A DNA stretch of 64,000 nucleotides from Brachymonas sp049977365 (GCF_049977365.1 NZ_JBNGEN010000004.1:1-64000); one strand, 5' to 3'; shown: positions 26,839 to 35,912, counted from the stretch's first letter. Numbers and translations: made by a program. The notes: generated from the letters alone by a model not told the origin.

Positions 26839-28185
26839 ATGGGACAGAGCTACCAAGATCTTTACCGGCAAAAACTCGTATCGGCTGAAACGGCTGCTGC
26901 GCTGGTCAAGTCGGGCGATACCGTTTTCATGGGCGAATTCGTCCAGAACGTCGAGGCATTCGATGCCGCACTGGCACTGCGCAAGAACGACCTGCGCGAT
27001 GTGATCCTGACCACCACCACGCGCGTCAAGCCGCTCAAGTGCGTGGAGGCCGATCCGCGCCGCGAATCGTTCATCTGGAACGACTGGCATTTCTCCGGCC
27101 TGGCTCGCAAGGGCGCCGAGAAGGGGCTGGCCAGCTACATTCCCTTCACCTACCACCAGGGCCCCAAGATCGTGGACGAGTACATCGCTCCCGATGTGGC
27201 CGTGGTGCAGGTCACTCCCATGGACGTGCATGGCTACTTCAACCTGTCGACCAGCTGCTCGATGGGCCCGGCCTATCTGCGCAAGGCCAAGAAGGCCATT
27301 GTGGAAGTCAACACCTCCGTGCCGCGCTGCCTGGGTGGGCTGGAGGAGTGCATCCACATCTCCGAAATCGACCATGTGATCGAAGGCCCCAACACGCCGC
27401 TGGTCCAGCTGCCGGCCACTCCGGTGAGCGAGGCCGACCAGGGCATCGCCAACCACGTCATGAACCTGATCGAGGACGGCTCCACGATCCAGCTCGGCAT
27501 TGGGGCCCTGCCCAACATCGTCGGGGCCATGATCGCTCAGAGCGACCTCAAGGACCTTGGCGTGCACACCGAGATGCTGGCCGACTCCTATGTCGACATG
27601 TACGAGGCTGGCCGCATCACCGGCAAGCGCAAGGGCATCGACCACGGCAAGATGGTCTACACCTTCGCCATGGGCTCCCAGAAGCTCTATGACTTCCTGG
27701 ACATGAACCCGGCCGCCGCGATCTTCCCGGTGTCCTACACCAACAACCCGAACGTGATCGGCAGCAACCCCAAGGTGGTCGCCATCAACAACGCGATCGA
27801 GGTGGATCTGTTCTCGCAGGTGTCGAGCGAATCGGCCGGCACGCGCCAGATCTCCGGCACCGGCGGGCAGCTCGACTTCATCCTGGGTGCCTTCAACTCC
27901 GAAGGCGGCAAGGGCCTGATCTGCATCAGCTCCACCTTCAAGCAGAAGGACGGCACGCTGGCCTCGCGCATCGTGCCCACGCTGTCTGCCGGCTCCGTGG
28001 TGACCTGCCCGCGTTCGCTGGTGCACTACGTGGTGACCGAATACGGCTGTGCCCAGCTCAAGGGCAAGTCGACCTGGCAGCGTGCCGAGGCCCTGATCGC
28101 GATTGCGCACCCCGACTTCCGCGACCAGCTCGTCAAGGACGCCGCAGAAATGGGCATCTGGCGCCATTCCAACAAGCTGGACTGA
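26839..28185 (+). CDS. Acetyl-CoA hydrolase/transferase family CoA-transferase
   Basis: The 448-residue protein belongs to the family containing 4-hydroxybutyrate CoA-transferase, butyryl-CoA:acetate CoA-transferase and propionyl-CoA:succinate CoA-transferase. Typical blocks are IQLGIGALPNIVGAMI, VSSESAGTRQISGTGGQLDF and VVTEYGCAQLKGKSTWQRA. Acetate or succinate is the likely acceptor, but the acyl substrate cannot be read from sequence. GGAGA at 26826-26830 is spaced for ATG 26839; a GTG at 26821 has no ribosome-binding site. It is monocistronic, ending in a strong terminator. Confidence 0.87.
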   Translation: MGQSYQDLYRQKLVSAETAAALVKSGDTVFMGEFVQNVEAFDAALALRKNDLRDVILTTTTRVKPLKCVEADPRRESFIWNDWHFSGLARKGAEKGLASYIPFTYHQGPKIVDEYIAPDVAVVQVTPMDVHGYFNLSTSCSMGPAYLRKAKKAIVEVNTSVPRCLGGLEECIHISEIDHVIEGPNTPLVQLPATPVSEADQGIANHVMNLIEDGSTIQLGIGALPNIVGAMIAQSDLKDLGVHTEMLADSYVDMYEAGRITGKRKGIDHGKMVYTFAMGSQKLYDFLDMNPAAAIFPVSYTNNPNVIGSNPKVVAINNAIEVDLFSQVSSESAGTRQISGTGGQLDFILGAFNSEGGKGLICISSTFKQKDGTLASRIVPTLSAGSVVTCPRSLVHYVVTEYGCAQLKGKSTWQRAEALIAIAHPDFRDQLVKDAAEMGIWRHSNKLD

Positions 28186-28236
28186 GCCTGTCCGGCGCAG
28201 GCAGAAGCCTTTCGATGGCTGTCTGCCTCACCGCAC

Positions 28237-28271
28237 AAAAAGGCGCTGCCCTTGCCCGGCAGCGCCTTTTT
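28237..28271 (+). terminator. Rho-independent terminator of the CoA-transferase gene
   Basis: AAAAAGGCGCTGCC and GGCAGCGCCTTTTT form a 14-bp stem with a seven-base loop; the A-run makes it potentially bidirectional. Confidence 0.93.
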
Positions 28272-28364
28272 GCATGGACGGTGCAGCGGCAGCGTGCGGG
28301 GGCACCACATGATGTGCAGGATAAGGTGCTGGCCGGCAGGGCCTGAAGACAGAGGAGAAGACAG

Positions 28365-29234
28365 ATGTCCGTGCAGACGGGATTGGTGTTTCTGGGAGTC
28401 AGTGTGGTGTGCAGCGTGGCCGTGGGCGCGCTTCTCAAGGCGGGGCGGGCACGCGGGCTGGATGTGCGGCAGGCCATCTTCATGAACTATGTGGTGGCGT
28501 CTTCCCTGTGTGCCTGGCTTCTGCGCCCGGATATTCCCCGGCTGTTCGAGCCAGGTCAGCCCTGGGGCATCTTTCTGGCGCTCGGGGTGTTGCTGCCGTC
28601 GGTGTTCCTGCTGCTGGCCCGTTCGCTGCACGAGGCGGGGCTGGCACGCACGGATGCAGCGCAGCGGCTTTCGCTCATCATTCCGCTGCTGGCGGCCTTT
28701 GTGTGGTTCGGCGAGCCCCTGACGGCGCGCAAGCTGCTGGGGGTAGGGCTGGCGCTCGGAGCCATGGCCTGCCTGCTGACCCGTTCCGGGCGCGGCGGTG
28801 CCCGCAAGGGGCATGGGGCAGGGAGCTGGATCTGGCCCCTGACCGTGCTGCTGGGGTATGGCGTGATCGACATCCTGTTCAAGCAGATGGCGAAAGCAGG
28901 GGCCGCCTTCCCGGGCGGCTTGCTGGCGGCCTTTGCGCTTGCCGGCGTGCTCATGCTGGGCTATCTGGCCGTGGTGCGGGTGCGCTGGGGAGCAGGGCAT
29001 CTGCTGGCCGGTGTGCTGCTGGGCGGGCTGAACTTTGCCAACATCTATACCTACATCCGGGCGCACCAGAGTCTGCCGGGCAATCCGGCGCTGGTGTTCT
29101 CCTCGATGAACATGGGGGTCATCGTGGGCGGGACGCTCCTGGGAGCCTGGGCTTTCCGTGAACCGCTGGGGCGGCTGAACTGGCTGGGCGTGGCGCTGGC
29201 GCTGGGGGCCATCGGGGCGATGATGCCGGCATAA
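28365..29234 (+). CDS. EamA/DMT-family transporter
   Basis: This is a 289-residue inner-membrane permease with about ten hydrophobic helices, e.g. VFLGVSVVCSVAVGALL at the start and LNWLGVALALGAIGAMM at the end. The two repeats are visible; FGEPLTARKLLGVGLALGA and FREPLGRLNWLGVALALGA are the matching ends of each half. Cargo is unknown. It is only weakly similar to the 17.8-kb paralogue by eye. AGAGGAGAAGAC precedes the ATG. Confidence 0.85.
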   Translation: MSVQTGLVFLGVSVVCSVAVGALLKAGRARGLDVRQAIFMNYVVASSLCAWLLRPDIPRLFEPGQPWGIFLALGVLLPSVFLLLARSLHEAGLARTDAAQRLSLIIPLLAAFVWFGEPLTARKLLGVGLALGAMACLLTRSGRGGARKGHGAGSWIWPLTVLLGYGVIDILFKQMAKAGAAFPGGLLAAFALAGVLMLGYLAVVRVRWGAGHLLAGVLLGGLNFANIYTYIRAHQSLPGNPALVFSSMNMGVIVGGTLLGAWAFREPLGRLNWLGVALALGAIGAMMPA

Positions 29235-29346
29235 TCCGGAAAGCCCGGCAGCCTGTCGGCGACAGCGTCTCCCGGAGACGAGGCGCCGATGCAAGGCGCC
29301 GCGCCTGCCTTGCCTTCTCCATTCCTCTCGCTCTCGACTGTTGCCC

Positions 29347-30687
29347 ATGCGTCTGCGCCCTGCCTGGATCATCGTTGCCGCCTGCATTGCCACGGCCTGC
29401 GCCGGACTGGGAGTGTGGTACTGGCTCACGGCTCCCACGGTGCTGCGGCTGGCCGTGGGCAACGAAGGCCGTGAGCATGCACGGCTCATGAACGCCTTTG
29501 CGCAGAAGCTCACGGCCGAGCACGCCGCCGTGCGGCTGAAGCTGGTGCGCAACCAGAATCTGGTGGAGAGCGCGGCCATGCTCGATGCCCACGAGGCCGA
29601 TGTGGCCGTGGTGCGCAGCGACCACATGCCGCGCGATGGACTCACGCTGGCAATCCTGAACCGTTCGGCCATCGTCTTTGTGGCGCCCGCAGGCAGCCGG
29701 CTGCGCCGGGTAGCCGACCTGCGGGGGCACGCGGTAGGGGTGCTGCGGGGTGCGACCGACAACACGGGCATCTTCGATGCGCTGCTGGCCAAGGACAAGC
29801 TCGACCGCAGCCATGTGCGCGTGGTGTCCGTCACCTACGGCGATCTGCAGGAAGTGATCGACACCCATCGGGTGGATGCGATCATGGTGGCTTCTCCGAT
29901 CCAGAGCGGCATGGTGGAGCGGGTGCTGACGGCCATGACCACGGGAACCGGCCCCCGGAGCCGCCCGGTGCTCTTCGGCGTGGAAGATGCCGAGGCGCTG
30001 GCCGCGCACGACCAGGCCTTCGACGCGACCGATCTGCCGCGCGGTACCTTCGGCACCGACCCGGCATGGCCGGCGGAGGATCTCTCTACCGTGTCGATCA
30101 CGCAGCGTCTGGTGGCGAGCCGCCAGGTGCGCGATGGCCCGGCGGGTGACCTGACGCGGCTGCTGTTCACCATGCGCACGGCACTGGCTGCGCAGATACC
30201 CTCGGCCAATGCCATCGAGGCGCTTGACCCCGACGATGCGGCCACGGTGGGGCTGCATCCGGGGGCGCGGCAGTACTATTCAGGCGAGCAGCAGACGTTC
30301 ATCGAGCGCTACTCGGATTTTTTCTATATCGGGATCACGCTCCTGACCATGGTGGCATCGGCCATCGGGGGGCTGTGGAGCTACCTGCTGTCGCAGCGGC
30401 AGGAGTCGGCCGTGCACATGGCGCACCGGCTGCTCAAGCTGCAGTACCACGCCCGGCTGGCGGCCGATGCCGAGGTGCTCGACGACATCGAGGCCCAGGC
30501 CGATGAGCTGCTGGGTCAGGCGGTGACCATGGCCGAGGAGGGGCGCATGAATGGCTCCCAGTTCCATACCTTTGCCGTGCTCAACCAGAGTCTGCTGGCC
30601 GCGATTGCCCAGCGCCATGCCCGGCTGGCTGCTGCATGGGGGCCAGAGCACGCCGGGGCTGTATCCGGGGATCAGCGGTCCGCGTAG
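29347..30687 (+). CDS. Orphan TAXI-family (TRAP-associated) solute-binding protein with two membrane anchors
   Basis: The 446-residue protein starts with an uncleaved-looking hydrophobic helix (WIIVAACIATACAGLGVWYWL), followed by a periplasmic TAXI/NMT1-like binding domain (about residues 35-300) with RLAVGNEGREHARLMNAF and ADVAVVRSDHMPRDGLTLAI. A second membrane helix near 322-342 (FYIGITLLTMVASAIGGLW) leads to a cytosolic helical tail. No TRAP permease (DctQ/DctM) is nearby. This layout suggests a membrane-anchored sensor or a subunit for a remote permease. It is convergent with ybeY, overlapping by 16 bases. Confidence 0.72.
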   Translation: MRLRPAWIIVAACIATACAGLGVWYWLTAPTVLRLAVGNEGREHARLMNAFAQKLTAEHAAVRLKLVRNQNLVESAAMLDAHEADVAVVRSDHMPRDGLTLAILNRSAIVFVAPAGSRLRRVADLRGHAVGVLRGATDNTGIFDALLAKDKLDRSHVRVVSVTYGDLQEVIDTHRVDAIMVASPIQSGMVERVLTAMTTGTGPRSRPVLFGVEDAEALAAHDQAFDATDLPRGTFGTDPAWPAEDLSTVSITQRLVASRQVRDGPAGDLTRLLFTMRTALAAQIPSANAIEALDPDDAATVGLHPGARQYYSGEQQTFIERYSDFFYIGITLLTMVASAIGGLWSYLLSQRQESAVHMAHRLLKLQYHARLAADAEVLDDIEAQADELLGQAVTMAEEGRMNGSQFHTFAVLNQSLLAAIAQRHARLAAAWGPEHAGAVSGDQRSA

Positions 30688-31148
30688 GGGTTGGCAATGC
30701 CCAGGCCAGCCAGGATGCGGATTTCCTCGGCTTCCATGGCTTCGGCATCGGCCTCACTGGTTTCGTGGTCCCAGCCCTGGGCGTGCAGGGCACCGTGCAC
30801 GAGCAGGTGGGTGTAGTGCTCGGCCAGGGGCTTGCCGAGCTCGGCAGCCTCGCGTGCCACCACGGGAGCGCACAGCACCAGATCGGCCATGACCATGGGC
30901 GCGCCGCTGTAGTCGAAAGTCAGCACGTTGGTGGCGTAGTCCTTGTTCCGGTAGTCGCGGTTGAGCGTCTGTCCTTCTTCGGCATCGACGATGCGCACGG
31001 CGAATTCCCCATGCTGCACGTCCTGCCCCAGGGCGTGACGCAGGGTGCGGATGACATGGTGGCGGGGCAGGGCCGCGCGGTGCAGGGGCGCATCGGCAAG
31101 GCGGGCGAACTGCAGCGAAAGAGCGAGCGGAGGCAGGGGGGCGGTCAT
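30672..31148 (-). CDS. ybeY: Endoribonuclease YbeY (rRNA maturation)
   Basis: YbeY is a zinc-dependent RNase needed for 16S rRNA 3'-end maturation and ribosome quality control. The 158-residue product has the invariant zinc motif HLLVHGALHAQGWDHE and the upstream LNRDYRNKDYATNVLTFDY. It starts within the phoH stop (4-base overlap), so the two genes form one unit. Confidence 0.95.
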   Translation of the reverse strand: MTAPLPPLALSLQFARLADAPLHRAALPRHHVIRTLRHALGQDVQHGEFAVRIVDAEEGQTLNRDYRNKDYATNVLTFDYSGAPMVMADLVLCAPVVAREAAELGKPLAEHYTHLLVHGALHAQGWDHETSEADAEAMEAEEIRILAGLGIANPYADR

Positions 31149-32101
31149 GCGGTGTCCTTGGCGCGGCGGGTGGCACTGGTGGCGGCATCGTAGGCGTCGA
31201 CGATGCGCCCGACCAGGGGGTGACGCACCACGTCGGCGCTGGTGAAGCGCACATGGGAGATGCCATCGACCCGGCGCAGGACGCGCTCGGCATCGATCAG
31301 GCCGCTGGTCTGCCCTTTGGGCAGGTCGATCTGGCTCACGTCGCCCGTCACCACGGCCTTGCTGCCGAATCCGATGCGGGTGAGGAACATCTTCATCTGC
31401 TCGGGGGTGGTGTTCTGGGCCTCATCGAGAATGACGAAGGCGTTGTTGAGCGTGCGGCCCCGCATGAAGGCGAGCGGAGCGATTTCGAGCGCGCCGCGCT
31501 CGAAGGCCTTCTGCACCTTCTCGAACCCCATGAGTTCGTAGAGTGCGTCATAGAGCGGGCGAAGGTAGGGATCGACCTTCTGCACCATGTCGCCCGGGAG
31601 AAAGCCGAGCCGCTCGCCCGCCTCGACCGCCGGCCGGGTGAGCACGATGCGCTGCACGCTGCTGCGTTCGAGGGCGTCGACGGCACAGGCCACGGCCAGC
31701 CAGGTCTTGCCCGTGCCGGCCGGCCCGATGCCGAAGGTGATGTCGTGGTCGGCAATGTTCTGCAGGTAGACGCCCTGGGTGGCGGTGCGCGCACGCAGGT
31801 CTCCCCGGCGGGTGGAAAGCCCGGCGTCCTCGGTGGGCAGGGGCTCGGTGCCGTCCCCGGCGAGCATGAGCTGCACGAGGCTGGCCGGCACCGGGCGGGC
31901 GGCCTGTTCGTAGAGGGCCTGCAGCACCTCCATGGCCTGGTGGGCGGCGGCCTTGGGGCCTTCGACCTTGAACTGTTCGTGGCGGTGTGCGATGCGCACT
32001 TCCAGAGAGCGCTCGATGGTGCGCAGATGCTCGTCGAGCGGGCCGCACAGGTGGGACAGCCGGCTGTTGTGAAGGGGGGTGAAGCTGTGGCGTAGGATCA
32101 T
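31145..32101 (-). CDS. ybeZ: PhoH-like ATPase (YbeZ)
   Basis: This cytosolic P-loop ATPase is functionally linked to YbeY. The 318-residue product carries Walker A (FGIGPAGTGKTWLAVACAV) and Walker B (AFVILDEAQNTTPEQMKMFL), and the KH-like N-terminal segment typical of YbeZ. ATG 32101 was preferred over an upstream ATG at 32215, which lies within the divergent ruvA start. In E. coli ybeZ-ybeY-ybeX-lnt form one operon; here ybeX (corC) and lnt are about 30 kb to the left. Confidence 0.93.
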   Translation of the reverse strand: MILRHSFTPLHNSRLSHLCGPLDEHLRTIERSLEVRIAHRHEQFKVEGPKAAAHQAMEVLQALYEQAARPVPASLVQLMLAGDGTEPLPTEDAGLSTRRGDLRARTATQGVYLQNIADHDITFGIGPAGTGKTWLAVACAVDALERSSVQRIVLTRPAVEAGERLGFLPGDMVQKVDPYLRPLYDALYELMGFEKVQKAFERGALEIAPLAFMRGRTLNNAFVILDEAQNTTPEQMKMFLTRIGFGSKAVVTGDVSQIDLPKGQTSGLIDAERVLRRVDGISHVRFTSADVVRHPLVGRIVDAYDAATSATRRAKDTA

Positions 32102-32192
32102 GATGGAGAGGGCGCATGGCTGCCGCCGCAGGCGGGATGCGGCTGTGGCATCATCGCGGGGGCTTGCGCTCGACAGGTTCAAAGGATACCCC

Positions 32193-32771
32193 ATGATCGG
32201 AAAACTCACCGGCACGCTGCTGGAAAAAACGCCTCCCCAGGTGCTCGTGGACTGTCACGGAGTGGGCTACGAGGTAGATGTGCCCATGGGCACGTTTTAC
32301 AACCTCCCGGCCGTGGGGGCGACGGTGAGTCTGCTGACCCATTTTGTGGTGCGCGAAGATGCGCAGCTGCTCTATGGCTTCGGGACTGCGCAGGAGCGGG
32401 AGGTGTTCCGGCAGCTGCTGCGCATCAGTGGCGTGGGCGCGCGCACGGCGCTGGCCATTCTCTCGGGCATGAGCGTGGCCGATCTGGCCCAGGCCGTGGC
32501 AGCGCAGGAGACGGCGCGGCTGGTCAAGGTGCCCGGCATCGGCAAGAAGACGGCGGAACGGCTGCTGCTCGAACTCAAGGGCAAGCTCGGAGAAGTGGCG
32601 ATGCCGGCAGCCGGCACAGGCGCGACAACCGAAGCCCAGCAGGACATTCTCCAGGCGCTGCTGGCCCTGGGCTACAGCGACAAGGAAGCCAGTGCCGCAC
32701 TCAAGGCCCTGCCGGGCGATATCGGGGTCAGCGAGGGCATCCGCCAGGCCCTGCGTGCCCTGGCCCGATAG
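32193..32771 (+). CDS. ruvA: Holliday junction branch migration protein RuvA
   Basis: RuvA binds four-way junctions and loads RuvB. The 192-residue protein has the OB-fold domain (MIGKLTGTLLEKTPPQVLVD), the tandem helix-hairpin-helix region (LLRISGVGARTALAILSGM and LVKVPGIGKKTAERLLLELK) and the flexible C-terminal domain III that contacts RuvB. ruvB lies 2 kb away, separated by an opposite-strand gene; ruvC is not in the window. Confidence 0.96.
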   Translation: MIGKLTGTLLEKTPPQVLVDCHGVGYEVDVPMGTFYNLPAVGATVSLLTHFVVREDAQLLYGFGTAQEREVFRQLLRISGVGARTALAILSGMSVADLAQAVAAQETARLVKVPGIGKKTAERLLLELKGKLGEVAMPAAGTGATTEAQQDILQALLALGYSDKEASAALKALPGDIGVSEGIRQALRALAR

Positions 32772-32781
32772 GGGGCGCTTG

Positions 32782-32810
32782 TCCCTGCCAAGCAGAGGAG
32801 CTGGCAGGGA
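32782..32810. terminator. Hairpin between convergent ruvA and the ArnT-like gene
   Basis: TCCCTGCCA and TGGCAGGGA form a 9-bp stem with an 11-base loop just after ruvA. It has no T-run, so it may be a weak bidirectional terminator or a 3'-end stabiliser. Confidence 0.45.
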
Positions 32811-32851
32811 GTGCGGCGGTTCTGGGCTGAGCGCCTCGTCTTAGCCTCGTC

Positions 32852-34546
32852 CTATCGTGAGACCGGCGCGGGGCATCCGGCCAGCCGGTGGGCATCTGCC
32901 GGAGTGAGCTGCCACAGCCGGCGGTGGTCGCGGTCCGAGGCGGGGGCCTGCCACACGAGCGGAGCATGGGCCAGCAGCGGCAGAGTGCGTTCCACATCGA
33001 CACTGCCCCAGAGCCACAGGGTGTGGGTCAGTGTGGGGCTGCACAGGCGCTGGCGGAACTGCGAGAAGGTGAGCAGGTTGTCGTGCCGGACGGCGGGATC
33101 GAACTCCCCGGCATCCCATAGCTCCTTGCGCCAGGTGTCGCCCCACATGGCTTCGGGGTCGTCCCATACGCTGACGATCCAGGAGGGGGTGGGCTTGGCC
33201 AGATGGAACTGCAGGTCGGAGGCCAGGCTGTCGAGCATGACGACCTGATCGCCCGGCTGCAGGCGCGGGGCGAGCCAGCGTGCGGCGGCAGCGGCAGGCT
33301 GTGGGCGCATGAGCGTGATGGCGATCACCGTGGCCAGGCACAGCGCCACTGCACCCAGCACCGTGGCACCGACCAGCCGCGGGGAGGGGCTGCAGGCATT
33401 CGCCGGCGTCTGCTCGGCTGAGGCTGAAGAACTGCGGGGCTGTTCGCTCGAGATGCCCATCCCGATGCGCACCACCAGGAAGGCCCAGGCCGGCAGCACG
33501 GGCAGGATGTAGCCCACCAGCTTGGATTCGGGCAGGGAGAAGAAAAGAAGAATGAGCAGCAGCCACACCACGGCCAGGCGGTCGAGGCCGGCGGCGCTGT
33601 CGGGCGGGACGGGGCGGCCCCAGGTTCCCATAGCCGGCAGACTGCGTGCCGCCGGGCCGGAGGACCGGCGCCAGAGCGGGCGCAGGAACCAGAGGGTCCA
33701 GGGCAGGCACATGAGGATCAGCGTGGCGGGATAGAACCAGGCCGGATGGGCATTGTTGAAGCCGCCTGCGGCAAAGCGCTGAAACTGCTGGTAGACGAAG
33801 AAATAGTGAAAGAAGCCCGGAAAGCGCTGTTCCATGGCTCCATACCACGGCAGCACCACGACCGCAAAGAGCCCCATGCCCACGGGCGAAAGCAGTCGCA
33901 GGATATCGGCTCCGCGCCGCTGCCAGGCCAGCCACACCAGCAGCACCCCGCCGGGCAGGACAATGCCGATCAGGCCCTTGGCCAGCACGCCCAGTCCGGC
34001 CAGTCCGTAGGCGATCCAGACCCAGCGGCGGAACGGGCGCTGCCGCTGCGCCTGCAGCACGGCATGGGCGCCCGCCAGAATGGTGACGCTGATGAGCGCG
34101 CCGACCAGCATGTCCAGATTCAGGTATTGCCCACCCCCGAACAGCAGCGGCATGGTGGCGAGCACGAGCAGGGTCCGGCCGGCAATGCGCGGGCCGGCAT
34201 GGCTGCGCAGGAAAAGGTAGGTGCCCATGCCCATGGTCCAGGCGGCCAGGGCGGCGGGCAGGCGGGCGACCCAGGGCGCCGCCCCCAGCAGCTGCATGGC
34301 TCCGGCAGCAAGCCAGTAGTACAGCGGAGGCTTGTGAAAGAAGGGCATGCCGTCGAGGCGTGGGGTGATCCAGTCCCCGCTGAGCAGCATGTGCAGGGCC
34401 ACGCTGCCGTAGCGCCCTTCGTCCGGCATGGCGAGGGGGCGTACCCCAATGGTGGCCAGCAGCCACAGCGCCAGCAGCACGCCCGGCACAAGAAAGGGAT
34501 GGCGCGCGCAGCGGGCGCGCCAAGGGCACAGGGAGAGGGAGGGCAT
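32852..34546 (-). CDS. ArnT/PMT-family lipid-linked sugar glycosyltransferase (GT39/83-like)
   Basis: This polytopic inner-membrane GT-C enzyme transfers a sugar from a polyprenyl-phosphate donor to lipid A or another acceptor. About 564 residues with roughly 12 hydrophobic helices; the catalytic Asp-Glu of the first periplasmic loop lies in AMPDEGRYGSVALHMLLSGD, followed by MPFFHKPPLYYWLAAGAM. The periplasmic C-terminal domain is intact. True L-Ara4N transfer would need an arn operon, which is not here, so the donor sugar is unknown. The start at 34546 is uncertain; the frame continues to 34699. It sits between ruvA and ruvB on the opposite strand. Confidence 0.82.
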   Translation of the reverse strand: MPSLSLCPWRARCARHPFLVPGVLLALWLLATIGVRPLAMPDEGRYGSVALHMLLSGDWITPRLDGMPFFHKPPLYYWLAAGAMQLLGAAPWVARLPAALAAWTMGMGTYLFLRSHAGPRIAGRTLLVLATMPLLFGGGQYLNLDMLVGALISVTILAGAHAVLQAQRQRPFRRWVWIAYGLAGLGVLAKGLIGIVLPGGVLLVWLAWQRRGADILRLLSPVGMGLFAVVVLPWYGAMEQRFPGFFHYFFVYQQFQRFAAGGFNNAHPAWFYPATLILMCLPWTLWFLRPLWRRSSGPAARSLPAMGTWGRPVPPDSAAGLDRLAVVWLLLILLFFSLPESKLVGYILPVLPAWAFLVVRIGMGISSEQPRSSSASAEQTPANACSPSPRLVGATVLGAVALCLATVIAITLMRPQPAAAAARWLAPRLQPGDQVVMLDSLASDLQFHLAKPTPSWIVSVWDDPEAMWGDTWRKELWDAGEFDPAVRHDNLLTFSQFRQRLCSPTLTHTLWLWGSVDVERTLPLLAHAPLVWQAPASDRDHRRLWQLTPADAHRLAGCPAPVSR

Positions 34547-34691
34547 GGGCCTGAGGGAGTGGGGTAAGGCGGAAAGACCGTAGGGCACCGAGCAGACGGT
34601 GCCGCCGCCAGCGGGCTTCGATATGCCACGCCAACAGCCGAACTGGAGCCGCAGAGCGGTTGCGCATGCTACAGGAAAAACGTGACGCCTA

Positions 34692-34722
34692 GATGACATT
34701 TGCGTGACGTGAATATGTCATC
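34692..34722. promoter_or_regulatory. Inverted repeat in the ArnT-like/ruvB divergent region
   Basis: GATGACAT and ATGTCATC are separated by 15 bases and are accompanied by two copies of GTGACG (34682-34687 and 34704-34709). The position, about 110 bases before ruvB and 145 before the glycosyltransferase, fits an operator. No known regulator could be assigned. Confidence 0.4.
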
Positions 34723-34832
34723 CGGGTGTCGTGCGGCATGACCTGCCTCCGGAGGGGACGCTGGGGGCTTTGCACAACCGCGCCCATCTGGCCGACAATG
34801 GGCGGCCTGTGTTTCGCCCCCGGTGGGCGCCG

Positions 34833-35912
34833 ATGGATACCCCCATGCCCCTGCATACCGACAGTCTTTCCACCCTGGATTCCGAACCGGCACCGCGCAT
34901 GGTGTCGGCTGCCCCCGTGTCGACGGGCGAGGAGGTGCTTGAACGCGCCCTGCGTCCGCGCCTGCTCGACGAATATGTGGGGCAGCACAAGGTGCGCGAG
35001 CAGCTCGAGATCTTCATCGGTGCGGCCCGCAAGCGGGGCGAGGCGCTCGACCATGTGCTGCTGTTCGGTCCGCCGGGGCTGGGCAAGACCACACTGTCGC
35101 ACATCATTGCGCATGAGCTGGGCGTGAACCTGCGCCAGACGAGTGGCCCCGTGCTCGAAAAGCCCAAGGACCTGGCGGCCCTGCTCACGAACCTCGAACC
35201 CAACGATGTGCTGTTCATCGACGAGATTCACCGACTGAGTCCGGTGGTCGAGGAAATCCTCTACCCGGCCCTGGAGGACTACCAGATCGACATCATGATC
35301 GGCGAGGGCCCGGCGGCCCGCTCGATCAAGCTCGACCTGCAGCCCTTTACCCTGGTCGGAGCCACCACGCGCGCGGGCATGCTCACCAATCCGCTGCGGG
35401 ACCGCTTCGGAATCGTGTCGCGGCTAGAGTTCTACACGCCGGAGGAACTGGCCGCCATCGTCACCCGCAGTGCGCGTCTCATGGAGGCGCCCATCGACGC
35501 CGAAGGCGCCTTCGAGATCGCGCGCCGCAGCCGCGGCACCCCGCGCATTGCCAACCGCCTGCTGCGTCGGGTGCGCGACTATGCCGATGTGAAGGGCACG
35601 GGGCGCATCACGCTGGACATGGCCCGCAGGGCACTGGCCATGCTCGATGTCGATCCCCAGGGCTTCGACCTGATGGACCGCAAGCTGCTGGAGGCCGTGG
35701 TGCACCGTTTCGATGGCGGGCCGGTGGGACTCGACAACATTGCGGCAAGCATCGGGGAGGAGCCCGGCACCATCGAGGATGTGATCGAACCCTACCTGAT
35801 CCAACAGGGCTTCCTGCAGCGCACCCCGCGCGGACGGATCGCCACCTCGGCCGCCTACCGGCACCTGGGCGTGCTCCAGCCCGAAGGGGCGCAGCCGGGA
35901 GGGCTGTTCTGA
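34833..35912 (+). CDS. ruvB: Holliday junction branch migration ATPase RuvB
   Basis: RuvB is the hexameric AAA+ motor of branch migration. Walker A (LLFGPPGLGKTTLSHIIAHE), Walker B (VLFIDEIHRLSP), sensor region (LVGATTRAGMLTNPLRDRFG) and the C-terminal winged helix (GFLQRTPRGRIATSAAYRHL) are all visible. From ATG 34833 it is 359 residues; the next in-frame ATG (34845) is equally plausible. GACAAT at 34795-34800 may be its -10 box. Confidence 0.96.
   Translation: MDTPMPLHTDSLSTLDSEPAPRMVSAAPVSTGEEVLERALRPRLLDEYVGQHKVREQLEIFIGAARKRGEALDHVLLFGPPGLGKTTLSHIIAHELGVNLRQTSGPVLEKPKDLAALLTNLEPNDVLFIDEIHRLSPVVEEILYPALEDYQIDIMIGEGPAARSIKLDLQPFTLVGATTRAGMLTNPLRDRFGIVSRLEFYTPEELAAIVTRSARLMEAPIDAEGAFEIARRSRGTPRIANRLLRRVRDYADVKGTGRITLDMARRALAMLDVDPQGFDLMDRKLLEAVVHRFDGGPVGLDNIAASIGEEPGTIEDVIEPYLIQQGFLQRTPRGRIATSAAYRHLGVLQPEGAQPGGLF

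Noticed and set aside
32852..34546. ArnT conferring polymyxin resistance
   Set aside because: The GT-C family assignment is clear, but no arnABCDEF genes are present and the donor sugar cannot be inferred; the gene symbol was withheld.
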